Shown here one piece after another: positions 27,401-35,001 of a stretch of DNA of 64,000 nucleotides. The stretch is from positions 160,840-224,839 of the forward strand of contig JAQYET010000023.1 of NCBI GenBank assembly GCA_028723525.1, read 5' to 3'. Source of the stretch: Prevotellaceae bacterium. Its GTDB lineage: Bacteria > Bacteroidota > Bacteroidia > Bacteroidales > Bacteroidaceae. How positions within the stretch are numbered: position 1 is the stretch's first letter; the number at the start of each line of letters is the position of its first letter. Both the position numbers and the translations under genes were made by a program. A model generated the notes under the pieces. That model searched no databases, was not told the origin of the DNA, and saw only the letters and a program-made list of their open reading frames with translations.

Positions 27401-30400
27401 ACATCATTGTCGGAAGACGGTAAGATTACCGTTAAGTTCACCAACAAGACCAGCACCCCCGACGGTTTTGCTATCGCGGTATCGGCTTACAAGAAAGCCG
27501 ACGTGCACGTTACGAACATCGAAACGGAGGCGATAGCACAGCCGGAGGTGATGAAGGGAGAAACTGACGTAAGGATGTTGAAGGTTGCCGTGACCGCCGA
27601 AGGCGAGAAGGCAAGCACCGACATCACAGGTTTCACAATCACCGGAACCGACGGCGAGGCAGTAAAAGCACACCATATCTACCTGACAGGAATGGATGAT
27701 GCGTTCTCTGCAAACGAAGAATTCAAAGGCAGTTACACCCTCAAGCGTTTCGGAACCTACTATTTCTGGGTGGCATACGACGTTAAGGCTGATGCCGAGG
27801 CAGGCAAGACGGCAACGGCTAAAGTAACGGCAATCACCGTAGGTGGACAGACCATAAACGTCAACGACCCGGCAACGGCAACCGTAACCCTCAAGAGCGG
27901 CAAGCACGGAACGTTCACCGTGGGCGCGACCGGTGCCGACTATAACACCATTCAGGCTGCAATCGACGACATCGCTGCTGTGGGAATTGACGGTCCGGTG
28001 GTGCTCAACATCAACGCCGGCGAATACAACGAGCGCGTACTCATTGCCGGAATAAAGGGACTGAGTGCCAACAACACCCTCACATTGCAGACCACCGGCG
28101 GCAAGCGCGACGTCAAGATATTCCACGACAAATACTCCGCCGGCAGCGGATACGACCCCGACCAATATAAGAAAGGTTACGGCGTCGTAACGCTCTTCGG
28201 CTCAAGTTACGTCACACTGAAAGACCTTGAGATTTCCACAACCGACGTGGAATACAACGCGGTGGTGATGGTTAAGAACGAGAGTCGCCACGTGACGATA
28301 GACAACTGCTGGCTGCACGCTCCATACGAGGGTGCCGACGGCAACAACAAGAAAAGCATAAACATCGTAGGTCACTACGCAGAAGACGTTGCAAACAGAA
28401 ACAACGACTTCCTCACTCTGAAGAACTCGCTGATAGAAGGCGGTTACATCGGTATCAGCATGGGTGGTACGAGTTATGTGCGGCTGCCTAAGGAGGTTGG
28501 CGGTGTTATTGAAAACAACGTCTTCAAGAACCAAAACTTCAAGTCAATCTATTCTTACGATGAGGTGGGAGTTAAGATTCTCAACAACAAGATTGAGAAT
28601 ACCCTCACCAACAAGAATGGTGCGCAGGGCATAGACATCACCCTGAGAGTGGCAAGCGACAGGCAGACCGCGGTTAGCGGCAACCGCATCTACATGGCTC
28701 CTTCATCCTACTGCTACGGCATTAACCCGCGTCAACTTCTCGGAACGGCAGAAACTCCGGTGCTCATCACCAACAACGAGGTGATAATCGACCAAGCTTC
28801 TTCTTACAGCGCGGGTATAGAAATCACCGATCAGAGCCAATATGTCAACATCGCACACAACTCCGTGAAGATGTTAGGCGGGAGCGGAGCGGCTCTTTCG
28901 TTCACTAAGGTGATGTATGGCAACGTGAACGTGACCAACAACGTGCTGCAAAGCATGTCGAAGAATTGCGTCTATAACTTCCAGAACACCGACAACTTTG
29001 GTAAGATTACGCTGACCAACAACATCGTATATACCAACTCCACATCGCAGGAGATTGCGCAGTGCGGCTCTTCCAACAAGTATAACTACGAGGATTGGCT
29101 CACGGCAAGCGGCGAGACCGGAGGCTACAACAAGATGGTTAACTTCCTCGACGAGAGCGTGCTCGAACCGGAGAACGACCTCGAAGGCGACCTGCTCAAG
29201 GCTGTAAAACTCGACTACGTGACAACCGACATCAACGGCAAGGCACGCCCCGAGGAGAAAATATCCATCGGTGCATACGAATACGACCCTAACGCGACAT
29301 CGGCTCCTCACTTCATCGAAGGCTATCCGGAGGTGAAGTCGTCGATAGACGGACAGGCAAGCGTGGCAATAAAGTCTGACATCTCAGCCACTGCCTACTA
29401 TATTCTGAAGAAATCTGACGAGGAAGCACCCACCACAGAGCAACTCAAGGAAAGCGAAACAAAGGTGACATTGGTGGCTAACACCGAGAACATACTCAAC
29501 TTCAGCAACTTGGAAGACGATGCCACATACAAGGTTTACTTCCAACTCACCAGCCTGCGCAGCATCGACGGCGACGCAGCAAACGTTGAGTTCACCATGA
29601 CAGTGACTCCTCCGGCTCCGGAACCTCCGGTAATCGCGGCTTCGGATGACGATGTAATCAACGAGGGCGAGACCGCAACCATGAAGGCGAAGCTCACCTC
29701 CGGCACAGCTCCTTACACCGTAACATGGATGAACGCGAAGCGCACGGTGCTCAAGAGCGAGACTCTTGCAGAACTGCCCACAACTCAACTCACCTGCGAT
29801 GTCACCCCGACCGAGTGCGACGACTACGTGGTGAAGGTGGTGGATGCCAACAACCTGACCGCAACCGACACCGTCCGCGTTATCGTTACGGGCACAGCAC
29901 AGACCGCAACATTCGAAAACCTGTATCTCGATGAGAACAGTTTCTGGATGGGCGACTTGTCGAAGGGCATTGAGGGCGGTTCTTTCGTGAGCGGCTCTTA
30001 CAAGTTCGACAACTATGCAAGCAACATGTGGGGAGGTGCTCCGACCTCTCCTTACTGGGGCAACTTCGCCTATGCCAACAAGACCACGACCTCATTCAAC
30101 GCTCCCGACTACTTCATCGACCAGTGGAACAACGCTGTCGGCGGCGGCTATGACGGCTCGGAAAACTACATGGTGGCATATCCGCAGGGCGGAAAGATAA
30201 CCGTGATGAACAACGAAGAGGGCGACATACTTCGCGGCTTCTACGTAACCAACGACGCTTGGAACGTGTTTGCATATACCGTTGACGACGGGGCGACGAA
30301 GAACCACACCACCGGACTGGCTCAGTTTGGCATCGGCGACTGGTGTAAACTCACCATCACTGCCGACAACGGCAAGACAAAGGAGTTCTACCTCGCCGAC

Positions 30401-30985
30401 TATCGCGACGCAAGTGCGGAAAACCACTACTACATTGAGACATGGGAGTGGGTTGACTTGCGCGAACTCGGAACGGTGAAAGACCTCTCGTTCAGGATTA
30501 CAAGTTCGCGTAACAACGACTGGGGTATGGTTACTCCGGCTTATTTCTGCCTCGACAACTTCAACGGAACACGTGCCGACAGAGTGGTTGACATGGTGAC
30601 TGTGGAGGGTCAGAAAGTCATCGACCTCTCTGAAATATTCACTCTCAACGCATCCGGAACGGCTGTCTATACCATGCCCGACGGCATGCCGCAAGACGTG
30701 GAGGCAACAGTCGAGTTCGATGCTGCCAACGGCAAGATTACCGTAAGCGGCAGCAAGGAAGAGACGTTCCACCTAATCGTTGCCGTAACCCAGAAAGGCA
30801 AGACGCAGTATGTGAAGATACCTGTGACCGTAATGGGCACCAACGGCATCCGGAACATCGACGGCGACAGCGAAAACATGGAGGTTCGCTACGGCGTAAG
30901 CGGACAGCGCATATCCGGAAAGCAGCGCGGCGTACAGCTGCAACGCATGAAAGACGGCACGGTTCGCAAGGTAGTTGTAAAATAA
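24422..30985 (+). CDS. Giant T9SS-secreted protein under cobalamin riboswitch
   Basis: A 2187-residue exported protein with signal peptide MKQQFLKLSLLLLTMLSGVP and no lipobox. It has four CUB-like beta domains (about 35-165, 330-460, 620-750, 920-1040; motifs such as FYDPWG, FYDEGGKDG, FYDDGGPEG, and LYHGGEV), alternating with beta-sandwich segments (GDNYFWLAYNI, GDNFFRVLVDV). Then come a right-handed beta-helix (about 1160-1620, repeated ITNNEV/LTNNIV turns), Ig/Fn3-like domains (1630-1820), a DUF4465-like domain (about 1830-2050, MWGGAPTSPYWGNFAY, GDWCKLTI, YFCLDNFNG) and a T9SS-type C-terminus (YGVSGQRISGKQRGVQLQ). The riboswitch implies a role in corrinoid capture at the cell surface; that is inference. 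A terminator follows. Confidence 0.85.
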   Translation: MKQQFLKLSLLLLTMLSGVPLEIMADRDIKQLQFGKQTIEVASDEEITFYDPWGTENIKGTSSYNSQSLTVFKPAEAGKSIIIKFEKIDLQQYSDRYFMYMNIYNGIADADGSFTFATKTSDINSSSSLDGLGGTLMEEKLSGTYTNRTYISTTADGALSVGFMHNNSKICEGWVAKVRSVKVEDMTVTGAGSDYNNVITELSTKTGINLAGAYVTTTGITNPDKVTSISFTLPENEGMVEPTALKLFYNDKPVDATVAADGEGYKFVFETTLSPETNKFDIRGDILGTAAVGAKVRLDVKKITTAAIPDGITPFTAGTPVTMTNPAIVIMTSAPQTVTVGETAMQFYDEGGKDGVIFSKTNGQVTFLSGVPGKKVKVKFNVNQIWHGTLYNQELRIYNGSEATPGNLISTLQKGELGEFSSTTTDGSLTVVLFSDASNDVKADGFEAEVSLFTPQAMVADNAETEAASTETLCGGDEKQPIMSVNVKTHNTEPALTAQKFAFSTNSTNANITHATLYYTGNKKEFSNSDAKKVGETDVTADAFEITTTATTVNLGEGDNYFWLAYNISDEAKDGQKVAAKFVKATFTDNTTATATTDNVAERTVENVVYSYADMGTKTNTVNGSLTFKTRSNKYNKYCEVGTDTRTNIFKPKHTGHVVQIDFTEFDVMYAPNSYGTRSVFKVINGSSASGEVLYELKSSDEQTTGPGKIIRSTSADGALTVVFNPNSDYSYTKKGWVSTVSEYISKTKEYSGADVTHTSTGIVSAGAKAQSLLTLNIKTEGDQGTLNLNAVTLDLKNTQANVSKVELFSVGKTDRDITDSDQAIATATVDGTASAVSMNVANPVELLEGDNFFRVLVDVSENAEAGQSIDAKLTSVKVNNEAKAVENGDPEGAREIKNIYFLKSGNNGEVKIKDGMTMMFYDDGGPEGPVSKNFEGTVTFVPESPADNIKLDFQYWKVVYTTKFYLYHGGEVKDKADKEIGMYDHPIEDGPITSLSEDGKITVKFTNKTSTPDGFAIAVSAYKKADVHVTNIETEAIAQPEVMKGETDVRMLKVAVTAEGEKASTDITGFTITGTDGEAVKAHHIYLTGMDDAFSANEEFKGSYTLKRFGTYYFWVAYDVKADAEAGKTATAKVTAITVGGQTINVNDPATATVTLKSGKHGTFTVGATGADYNTIQAAIDDIAAVGIDGPVVLNINAGEYNERVLIAGIKGLSANNTLTLQTTGGKRDVKIFHDKYSAGSGYDPDQYKKGYGVVTLFGSSYVTLKDLEISTTDVEYNAVVMVKNESRHVTIDNCWLHAPYEGADGNNKKSINIVGHYAEDVANRNNDFLTLKNSLIEGGYIGISMGGTSYVRLPKEVGGVIENNVFKNQNFKSIYSYDEVGVKILNNKIENTLTNKNGAQGIDITLRVASDRQTAVSGNRIYMAPSSYCYGINPRQLLGTAETPVLITNNEVIIDQASSYSAGIEITDQSQYVNIAHNSVKMLGGSGAALSFTKVMYGNVNVTNNVLQSMSKNCVYNFQNTDNFGKITLTNNIVYTNSTSQEIAQCGSSNKYNYEDWLTASGETGGYNKMVNFLDESVLEPENDLEGDLLKAVKLDYVTTDINGKARPEEKISIGAYEYDPNATSAPHFIEGYPEVKSSIDGQASVAIKSDISATAYYILKKSDEEAPTTEQLKESETKVTLVANTENILNFSNLEDDATYKVYFQLTSLRSIDGDAANVEFTMTVTPPAPEPPVIAASDDDVINEGETATMKAKLTSGTAPYTVTWMNAKRTVLKSETLAELPTTQLTCDVTPTECDDYVVKVVDANNLTATDTVRVIVTGTAQTATFENLYLDENSFWMGDLSKGIEGGSFVSGSYKFDNYASNMWGGAPTSPYWGNFAYANKTTTSFNAPDYFIDQWNNAVGGGYDGSENYMVAYPQGGKITVMNNEEGDILRGFYVTNDAWNVFAYTVDDGATKNHTTGLAQFGIGDWCKLTITADNGKTKEFYLADYRDASAENHYYIETWEWVDLRELGTVKDLSFRITSSRNNDWGMVTPAYFCLDNFNGTRADRVVDMVTVEGQKVIDLSEIFTLNASGTAVYTMPDGMPQDVEATVEFDAANGKITVSGSKEETFHLIVAVTQKGKTQYVKIPVTVMGTNGIRNIDGDSENMEVRYGVSGQRISGKQRGVQLQRMKDGTVRKVVVK

Positions 30986-31008
30986 TCTAAACCTGAAAAA
31001 CACGCGAC

Positions 31009-31055
31009 AAGGGAGCAAGGAGTCGGCAACGGCTACCTTGCTCCCTTTCATTTTT
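31009..31055 (+). terminator. Intrinsic terminator after the giant gene
   Basis: AAGGGAGCAAGG (31009-31020) and CCTTGCTCCCTT (31036-31047) pair over 12 bp, followed by TCATTTTTC. It separates the riboswitch unit from btuF. Confidence 0.8.
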
Positions 31056-31148
31056 CATTCAAACAAAGCATACGCATCAATAATGTTTTCCGCACGTCAA
31101 TAGTGTTGATTTTCCGCTTTGCCGCTTTTCGTTATTGAATATATTTCG

Positions 31149-31156
31149 TATCTTTG
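31149..31156 (+). promoter_or_regulatory. -7 box upstream of the btuF-like gene
   Basis: TATCTTTG fits the consensus; the -33 box is weak (TTTT at 31126-31129). It places the repeat array of 31182-31262 in the leader of the btuF-like mRNA. Confidence 0.55.
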
Positions 31157-31181
31157 CAGGCAAGGTATGGTCCGGCATTGC

Positions 31182-31262
31182 AAAATCGGCGAAATTACAC
31201 TTCAAAATCGGCGAAATTGCAAAGTAAAATCGGCGATTTTGAAAAACAATTTCGGCGAAATT
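31182..31262. repeat. Phased 22-bp palindrome array, copy 3 (4 units)
   Basis: Units start at 31182, 31204, 31226 and 31248, with spacers ACACTTC, GCAAAGT and GAAAAAC. Three units share AAAATCGGCGA. It lies 70-150 bp before the btuF-like ATG and downstream of its probable promoter, so it would be transcribed. Confidence 0.85.
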
Positions 31263-31331
31263 GCAAGACATGAGTTGATGTATCGGACTACGTTTTGATA
31301 TTTAACAGACATTGAAAGACAATATAACGCT

Positions 31332-32504
31332 ATGAAGAAATTACTTATTATTGTTTCGGCAGCGGTGCTGATGCTGGTTTCGGGCATTGGTTGCACCGGA
31401 GTGAAAGGCGGCAACGAGACGGGCGACACGCTGCAGTTGGGATATGCCGAGCGCATAACGATTGTGGAACACGGGGGCTATGCCACGGTGACGCTTGCCG
31501 ACCCGTGGAAAGAGGGGAGCGTGCTGCACACCTATGTTCTCGTGCCCGAAGGTGCGGGCGGCATCTCAGACGACAGCCTGATGTCCCTTCACCCTGACGC
31601 AACGATTGTTCACACGCCGCTGAAAAAGGCTCTCGTGACCACCAGCGTGCACTGTGCCCTCGCCGAAGAGTTGGGATGCAGCAGTGCCGTGGGAGGCGTC
31701 TGCGACCTGCAATACATCAACTTGCCGTGGGTGAAAGAGGGCGTGAAGGCGGGCAGGATTAGCGACTGTGGCAGCACAATGGCTCCCACTTTAGAGACGA
31801 TAATGGAACTATCGCCCGACGCCATCTTCCTTTCGCCGTTCCAGAACAGCGGCGGCTATGGGCGAGTGGAGAACCTCGGCATTCCTATTATAGAAATGGC
31901 AGACTACATGGAAACCTCTGCCTTGGGGCGCGCCGAGTGGATGAAGTTCTACGGTATGCTGTTCGGCGCGGAGGAGAAGGCAGCCACTCTATTTGCCGAA
32001 GTGGAGAAAGGATATAACGATCTGAAGGAGAAGGCGTCTGCCGTCGCAGCAAAGAATGGCAAGGGGGCATACAAGGCGGGACAGAAGTCGGTGATAATGG
32101 ACAAACTGGTGGGACCGGTATGGTATGTTCCCGGTGGCAGTAGCACGATAGGAAAGATGCTGAAAGACGCTGCTTGCAACTATCCTTGGAGCGGCGACAT
32201 GAGTGCCGGCTCGCTGTCGCTATCGTTCGAAACGGTGCTCGAAAAGGGCGCGGACGCCGACGTGTGGATGTTCCGCTACAGCGCGCCGCAGCCCATAACG
32301 CGCGCCGTACTGCTCTCCGAAAACAGCGGCTACGAGCAGTTCAAGGCTTTCCGCAACGGCGAACTATACGGGTGCAACACTGCCACGTCAACATTCTATG
32401 AGGACACTCCGTTCCACCCCGAGCGGCTTCTGCGCGACTTTCTCACCGTGATGCACCCCGGACTGGGGCTCGGTGCTCCCAAATATTTTGTCAAGGTGAA
32501 ATGA
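31332..32504 (+). CDS. btuF: ABC transporter substrate-binding lipoprotein (BtuF/FecB-like)
   Basis: A 390-residue class III solute-binding protein with lipoprotein signal MKKLLIIVSAAVLMLVSGIGC. The family pattern is seen in TSVHCALAEELGC, LSPDAIFLSPFQNSGGYG and IPIIEMADYMETSALGRAEW. Such proteins deliver cobalamin or ferric siderophores/haem to a FecCD permease in the inner membrane. The stop overlaps the permease start by four bases (ATGA). A cobalamin riboswitch lies 7 kb upstream but controls a different unit. The cobalamin assignment is likely, not proven; iron chelates are the alternative. Confidence 0.8.
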   Translation: MKKLLIIVSAAVLMLVSGIGCTGVKGGNETGDTLQLGYAERITIVEHGGYATVTLADPWKEGSVLHTYVLVPEGAGGISDDSLMSLHPDATIVHTPLKKALVTTSVHCALAEELGCSSAVGGVCDLQYINLPWVKEGVKAGRISDCGSTMAPTLETIMELSPDAIFLSPFQNSGGYGRVENLGIPIIEMADYMETSALGRAEWMKFYGMLFGAEEKAATLFAEVEKGYNDLKEKASAVAAKNGKGAYKAGQKSVIMDKLVGPVWYVPGGSSTIGKMLKDAACNYPWSGDMSAGSLSLSFETVLEKGADADVWMFRYSAPQPITRAVLLSENSGYEQFKAFRNGELYGCNTATSTFYEDTPFHPERLLRDFLTVMHPGLGLGAPKYFVKVK

Positions 32505-33535
32505 GAAGCGGCATCGGTGTTGTGTTGCTAATGACGCTGCTGATAGCGGTTCTCTTCGCTGTCAGCATGTTCGTGGGTGCTGCCGACATCCCCGCTGCCG
32601 ACGTGATGTCTGTACTCTTCGGCTACGAAGGCGGGCAGGGGGCGGCATCGCACATCCCTGTCTCGTGGCGATACATCGTGCTGCAAAACCGTCTGCCACA
32701 GGCTCTCACGGCAATGCTCTGCGGCTCTTCGCTCGCCGTGAGCGGATTGATGATGCAAACGGCGTTCCGCAATCCACTTGCCGGTCCGAGCATTTTCGGC
32801 ATCAACAGCGGTGCTTCGCTCGGAGTGGCTCTCGTGATGCTTATGCTCGGAGGCAGCATAACCACCGGGGTGTTTTCGCTCACGGGCTTCGTTGCCATTC
32901 TCGCAGCAGCGTTCATCGGGGCAATGACTGTGATGGCGATTATCATGCTGTTCTCAACGATTGTCAAGAGCAACATAATGCTGCTCATCATCGGCATCAT
33001 GATAGGCTATGTCACCTCGTCGGCAATATCGCTGCTCAATTTCTTTGCCACCGAGGAGGGGGTGCAGTCGTACATGATATGGGGACTGGGCAACTTCGGC
33101 GGAGTCACCATGCAGCAGATGCCGGCATTCGCTTCGGTAACAGTATTCGGACTTGTGGCGTCGCTGCTGCTCGTAAAACCGCTCAATGCTCTGCTTCTCG
33201 GCGACCAATATGCAGAGAACTTGGGCATCAACATCAGGTTTGTGCGCAACAGTCTGCTCTTTGTCACTGGACTGCTCACTGCCGTAAGCACCGCTTTCTG
33301 CGGTCCGGTGGCGTTCATCGGGCTCGCCGTTCCGCACGTTGCACGCATGGTTCTCGGCACCGAAAACCATCGGCGGCTGCTGCCGGCGACGCTCTTGTGT
33401 GGCGCAGCGACAGCACTTCTATGCAACATTGCGTGTGTTCTGCCGGGCAGCAAGGGCATTATTCCGCTCAACGCCGTGACCCCTATAATGGGCGCACCGG
33501 TGATTATCTACGTACTGCTGAAACAACGCTCGTGA
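32501..33535 (+). CDS. btuC: FecCD family ABC permease (BtuC-like)
   Basis: A 344-residue inner-membrane permease with nine to ten segments. Family motifs are ILQNRLPQALTAMLCGSSLAV, QTAFRNPLAGPSIFGINSGA and FIGLAVPHVARMVLG. It forms the channel through which the btuF-like protein's ligand enters. It overlaps btuF by 4 bp. The next gene is prmC, not the ATPase (BtuD) that usually follows, so the ATPase must be encoded elsewhere. As with btuF, cobalamin versus iron chelate cannot be told from the permease alone. Confidence 0.85.
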   Translation: MRSGIGVVLLMTLLIAVLFAVSMFVGAADIPAADVMSVLFGYEGGQGAASHIPVSWRYIVLQNRLPQALTAMLCGSSLAVSGLMMQTAFRNPLAGPSIFGINSGASLGVALVMLMLGGSITTGVFSLTGFVAILAAAFIGAMTVMAIIMLFSTIVKSNIMLLIIGIMIGYVTSSAISLLNFFATEEGVQSYMIWGLGNFGGVTMQQMPAFASVTVFGLVASLLLVKPLNALLLGDQYAENLGINIRFVRNSLLFVTGLLTAVSTAFCGPVAFIGLAVPHVARMVLGTENHRRLLPATLLCGAATALLCNIACVLPGSKGIIPLNAVTPIMGAPVIIYVLLKQRS

Positions 33536-34371
33536 TGACATACAACGACATCTGCGCCCTGCTGCGCCAACGCTATGACGACGGTGAGGCACGCGCCGTG
33601 GCGCGCTACCTGTTGGAGGTGGGCTGCAATATGCCCCTTACCGACATTCTATCCGGCGGCACCGAACGCTTGCCGGAGGATGAACTGAAGGAGAAAATCG
33701 GTCGTTTGGTGGCTGGCGAACCGGTGCAATACGTCGTCGGCACTGCCGAATTCTGCCACCGCCGCTTCCATGTAGCCCCCGGTGTGCTAATCCCCCGCCC
33801 CGAGACCGAGGATTTATGCCGACTGATAACCACCGCTCATCGCCCGCCGCTCACCACTCGCCGCTCCATCCTCGACATCGGCACCGGCTCCGGGTGCATC
33901 GCCATCACCCTCGCCTTAGACCTGCCAGACACCGACGTTGAGGCATGGGACATCAGTCCCGAGGCACTGAAAATTGCCGGACAGAACGCGGAAAAGCACG
34001 GCGCAAACGTGGCATTCGGAAACGTTGACATACTCACCGCACCCGCCTTAGGGCAGTGGGACATCATCGTTTCAAACCCTCCCTACATCGTTCCGTCGGA
34101 GTCGGAGGGCATGGAAGAGCACGTGTTGCGGCACGAACCGGGCATTGCGCTCTTCGCTCCCGAAGACAATCCGCTGCTGTTCTACCGCGCCATTGCCGGT
34201 TATGCCGCACGAACATTGACCCCCGAAGGCAAACTCTTCTTCGAGATTAACCCGCTCTTTGCCACGCAACTCGAAGCATTGCTCGGCGAAACGGGGTTTT
34301 CAGACATAGCGATAATCAACGACAGGTTCGGGCGAAAGAGGTTTGCCACGGCAACAAATACGGAGATATAA
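33535..34371 (+). CDS. prmC: Release factor glutamine methyltransferase
   Basis: SAM-dependent enzyme that methylates the GGQ glutamine of peptide release factors, 278 residues. The N-terminal helical domain is followed by LDIGTGSGCIAITLAL (SAM site) and the catalytic IVSNPPYIVPSESE. The ATG overlaps the permease stop by one base (TGATG). A far longer reading frame upstream in the same phase only mirrors the permease and is not translated. Confidence 0.95.
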   Translation: MTYNDICALLRQRYDDGEARAVARYLLEVGCNMPLTDILSGGTERLPEDELKEKIGRLVAGEPVQYVVGTAEFCHRRFHVAPGVLIPRPETEDLCRLITTAHRPPLTTRRSILDIGTGSGCIAITLALDLPDTDVEAWDISPEALKIAGQNAEKHGANVAFGNVDILTAPALGQWDIIVSNPPYIVPSESEGMEEHVLRHEPGIALFAPEDNPLLFYRAIAGYAARTLTPEGKLFFEINPLFATQLEALLGETGFSDIAIINDRFGRKRFATATNTEI

Positions 34372-34381
34372 AACAAAAGAC

Positions 34382-34894
34382 ATGAGAAGACAGACGCCTG
34401 CCTACAGGCAACCAAAGGAAATAAGCGAAGAAGAGGCTCTCGCAAGGCTCACTAAACTATGTGCCGGGGCGGAACATTGCTCGGGCGAGATGCTCGAAAA
34501 GATGTCGCGGTGGGGAATAGACGGAGAGACACAGGCACGCATCATGGAGTATCTCACGGAGCATAAATACATCGACGACGAGCGTTACAGCCGTGCCTTT
34601 GTGAACGACAAGGTGGAATATTGCCGGTGGGGAAGGCGCAAGATAGAACAGGCTCTGTATGCCAAAGGAATCGACCGAGACACACGCAACGCCGCCCTCG
34701 ACGCAATAAGCGATGAAACATTCGTGGAAATACTGCGCCCGCTAATCGCGATGAAGCGCAAACAAACCGCCGCTTCGTCAGAATATGAAATGACGACCAA
34801 ACTGATACGCTTCGCAATGTCAAGGGGGTTCACGATGAACCAGATACGACAGTGCATAGACAACGCCGAAGAATATCAGGAAGATGAGGATTGA
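34382..34894 (+). CDS. recX: Regulatory protein RecX
   Basis: A 170-residue helical protein that modulates RecA filaments. Conserved features are EEALARLTKLCAGAEHC, MEYLTEHKYIDDERYSRAF and WGRRKIEQALYAKGI. The ATG at 34382 was chosen as it starts 10 bp after prmC and gives the usual length. It ends the plus-strand unit, converging on the secreted protein gene at 35002. Confidence 0.92.
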   Translation: MRRQTPAYRQPKEISEEEALARLTKLCAGAEHCSGEMLEKMSRWGIDGETQARIMEYLTEHKYIDDERYSRAFVNDKVEYCRWGRRKIEQALYAKGIDRDTRNAALDAISDETFVEILRPLIAMKRKQTAASSEYEMTTKLIRFAMSRGFTMNQIRQCIDNAEEYQEDED

Positions 34895-34935
34895 CGCCGG
34901 CACGCAACCAATCCCGTTCATTATGAAAAGAAAAG

Positions 34936-34982
34936 TACCGAGGACAGCACCCCGACGTTTTCAGGGCAGCGACCTCGGTAAC
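34936..34982. terminator. Bidirectional terminator between recX and the 35002 gene
   Basis: TACCGAGG and its complement near 34974-34982 frame an imperfect inner stem. It lies between convergent genes. No clear T-run on the plus strand. Confidence 0.45.
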
Positions 34983-35001
34983 TTGGAGAATATATCAAAC
35001 T

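Noticed and set aside
32665-33534. Long N-terminal extension of PrmC
   Set aside because: It runs through btuC in another frame with a Cys/His/Arg-rich non-protein composition; the TGATG junction at 33535 gives a normal PrmC.
31332-33535. btuFC as part of the riboswitch operon
   Set aside because: A 12-bp terminator with T-rich tail at 31009-31055 and a new -7 box at 31149 separate them; readthrough cannot be excluded.
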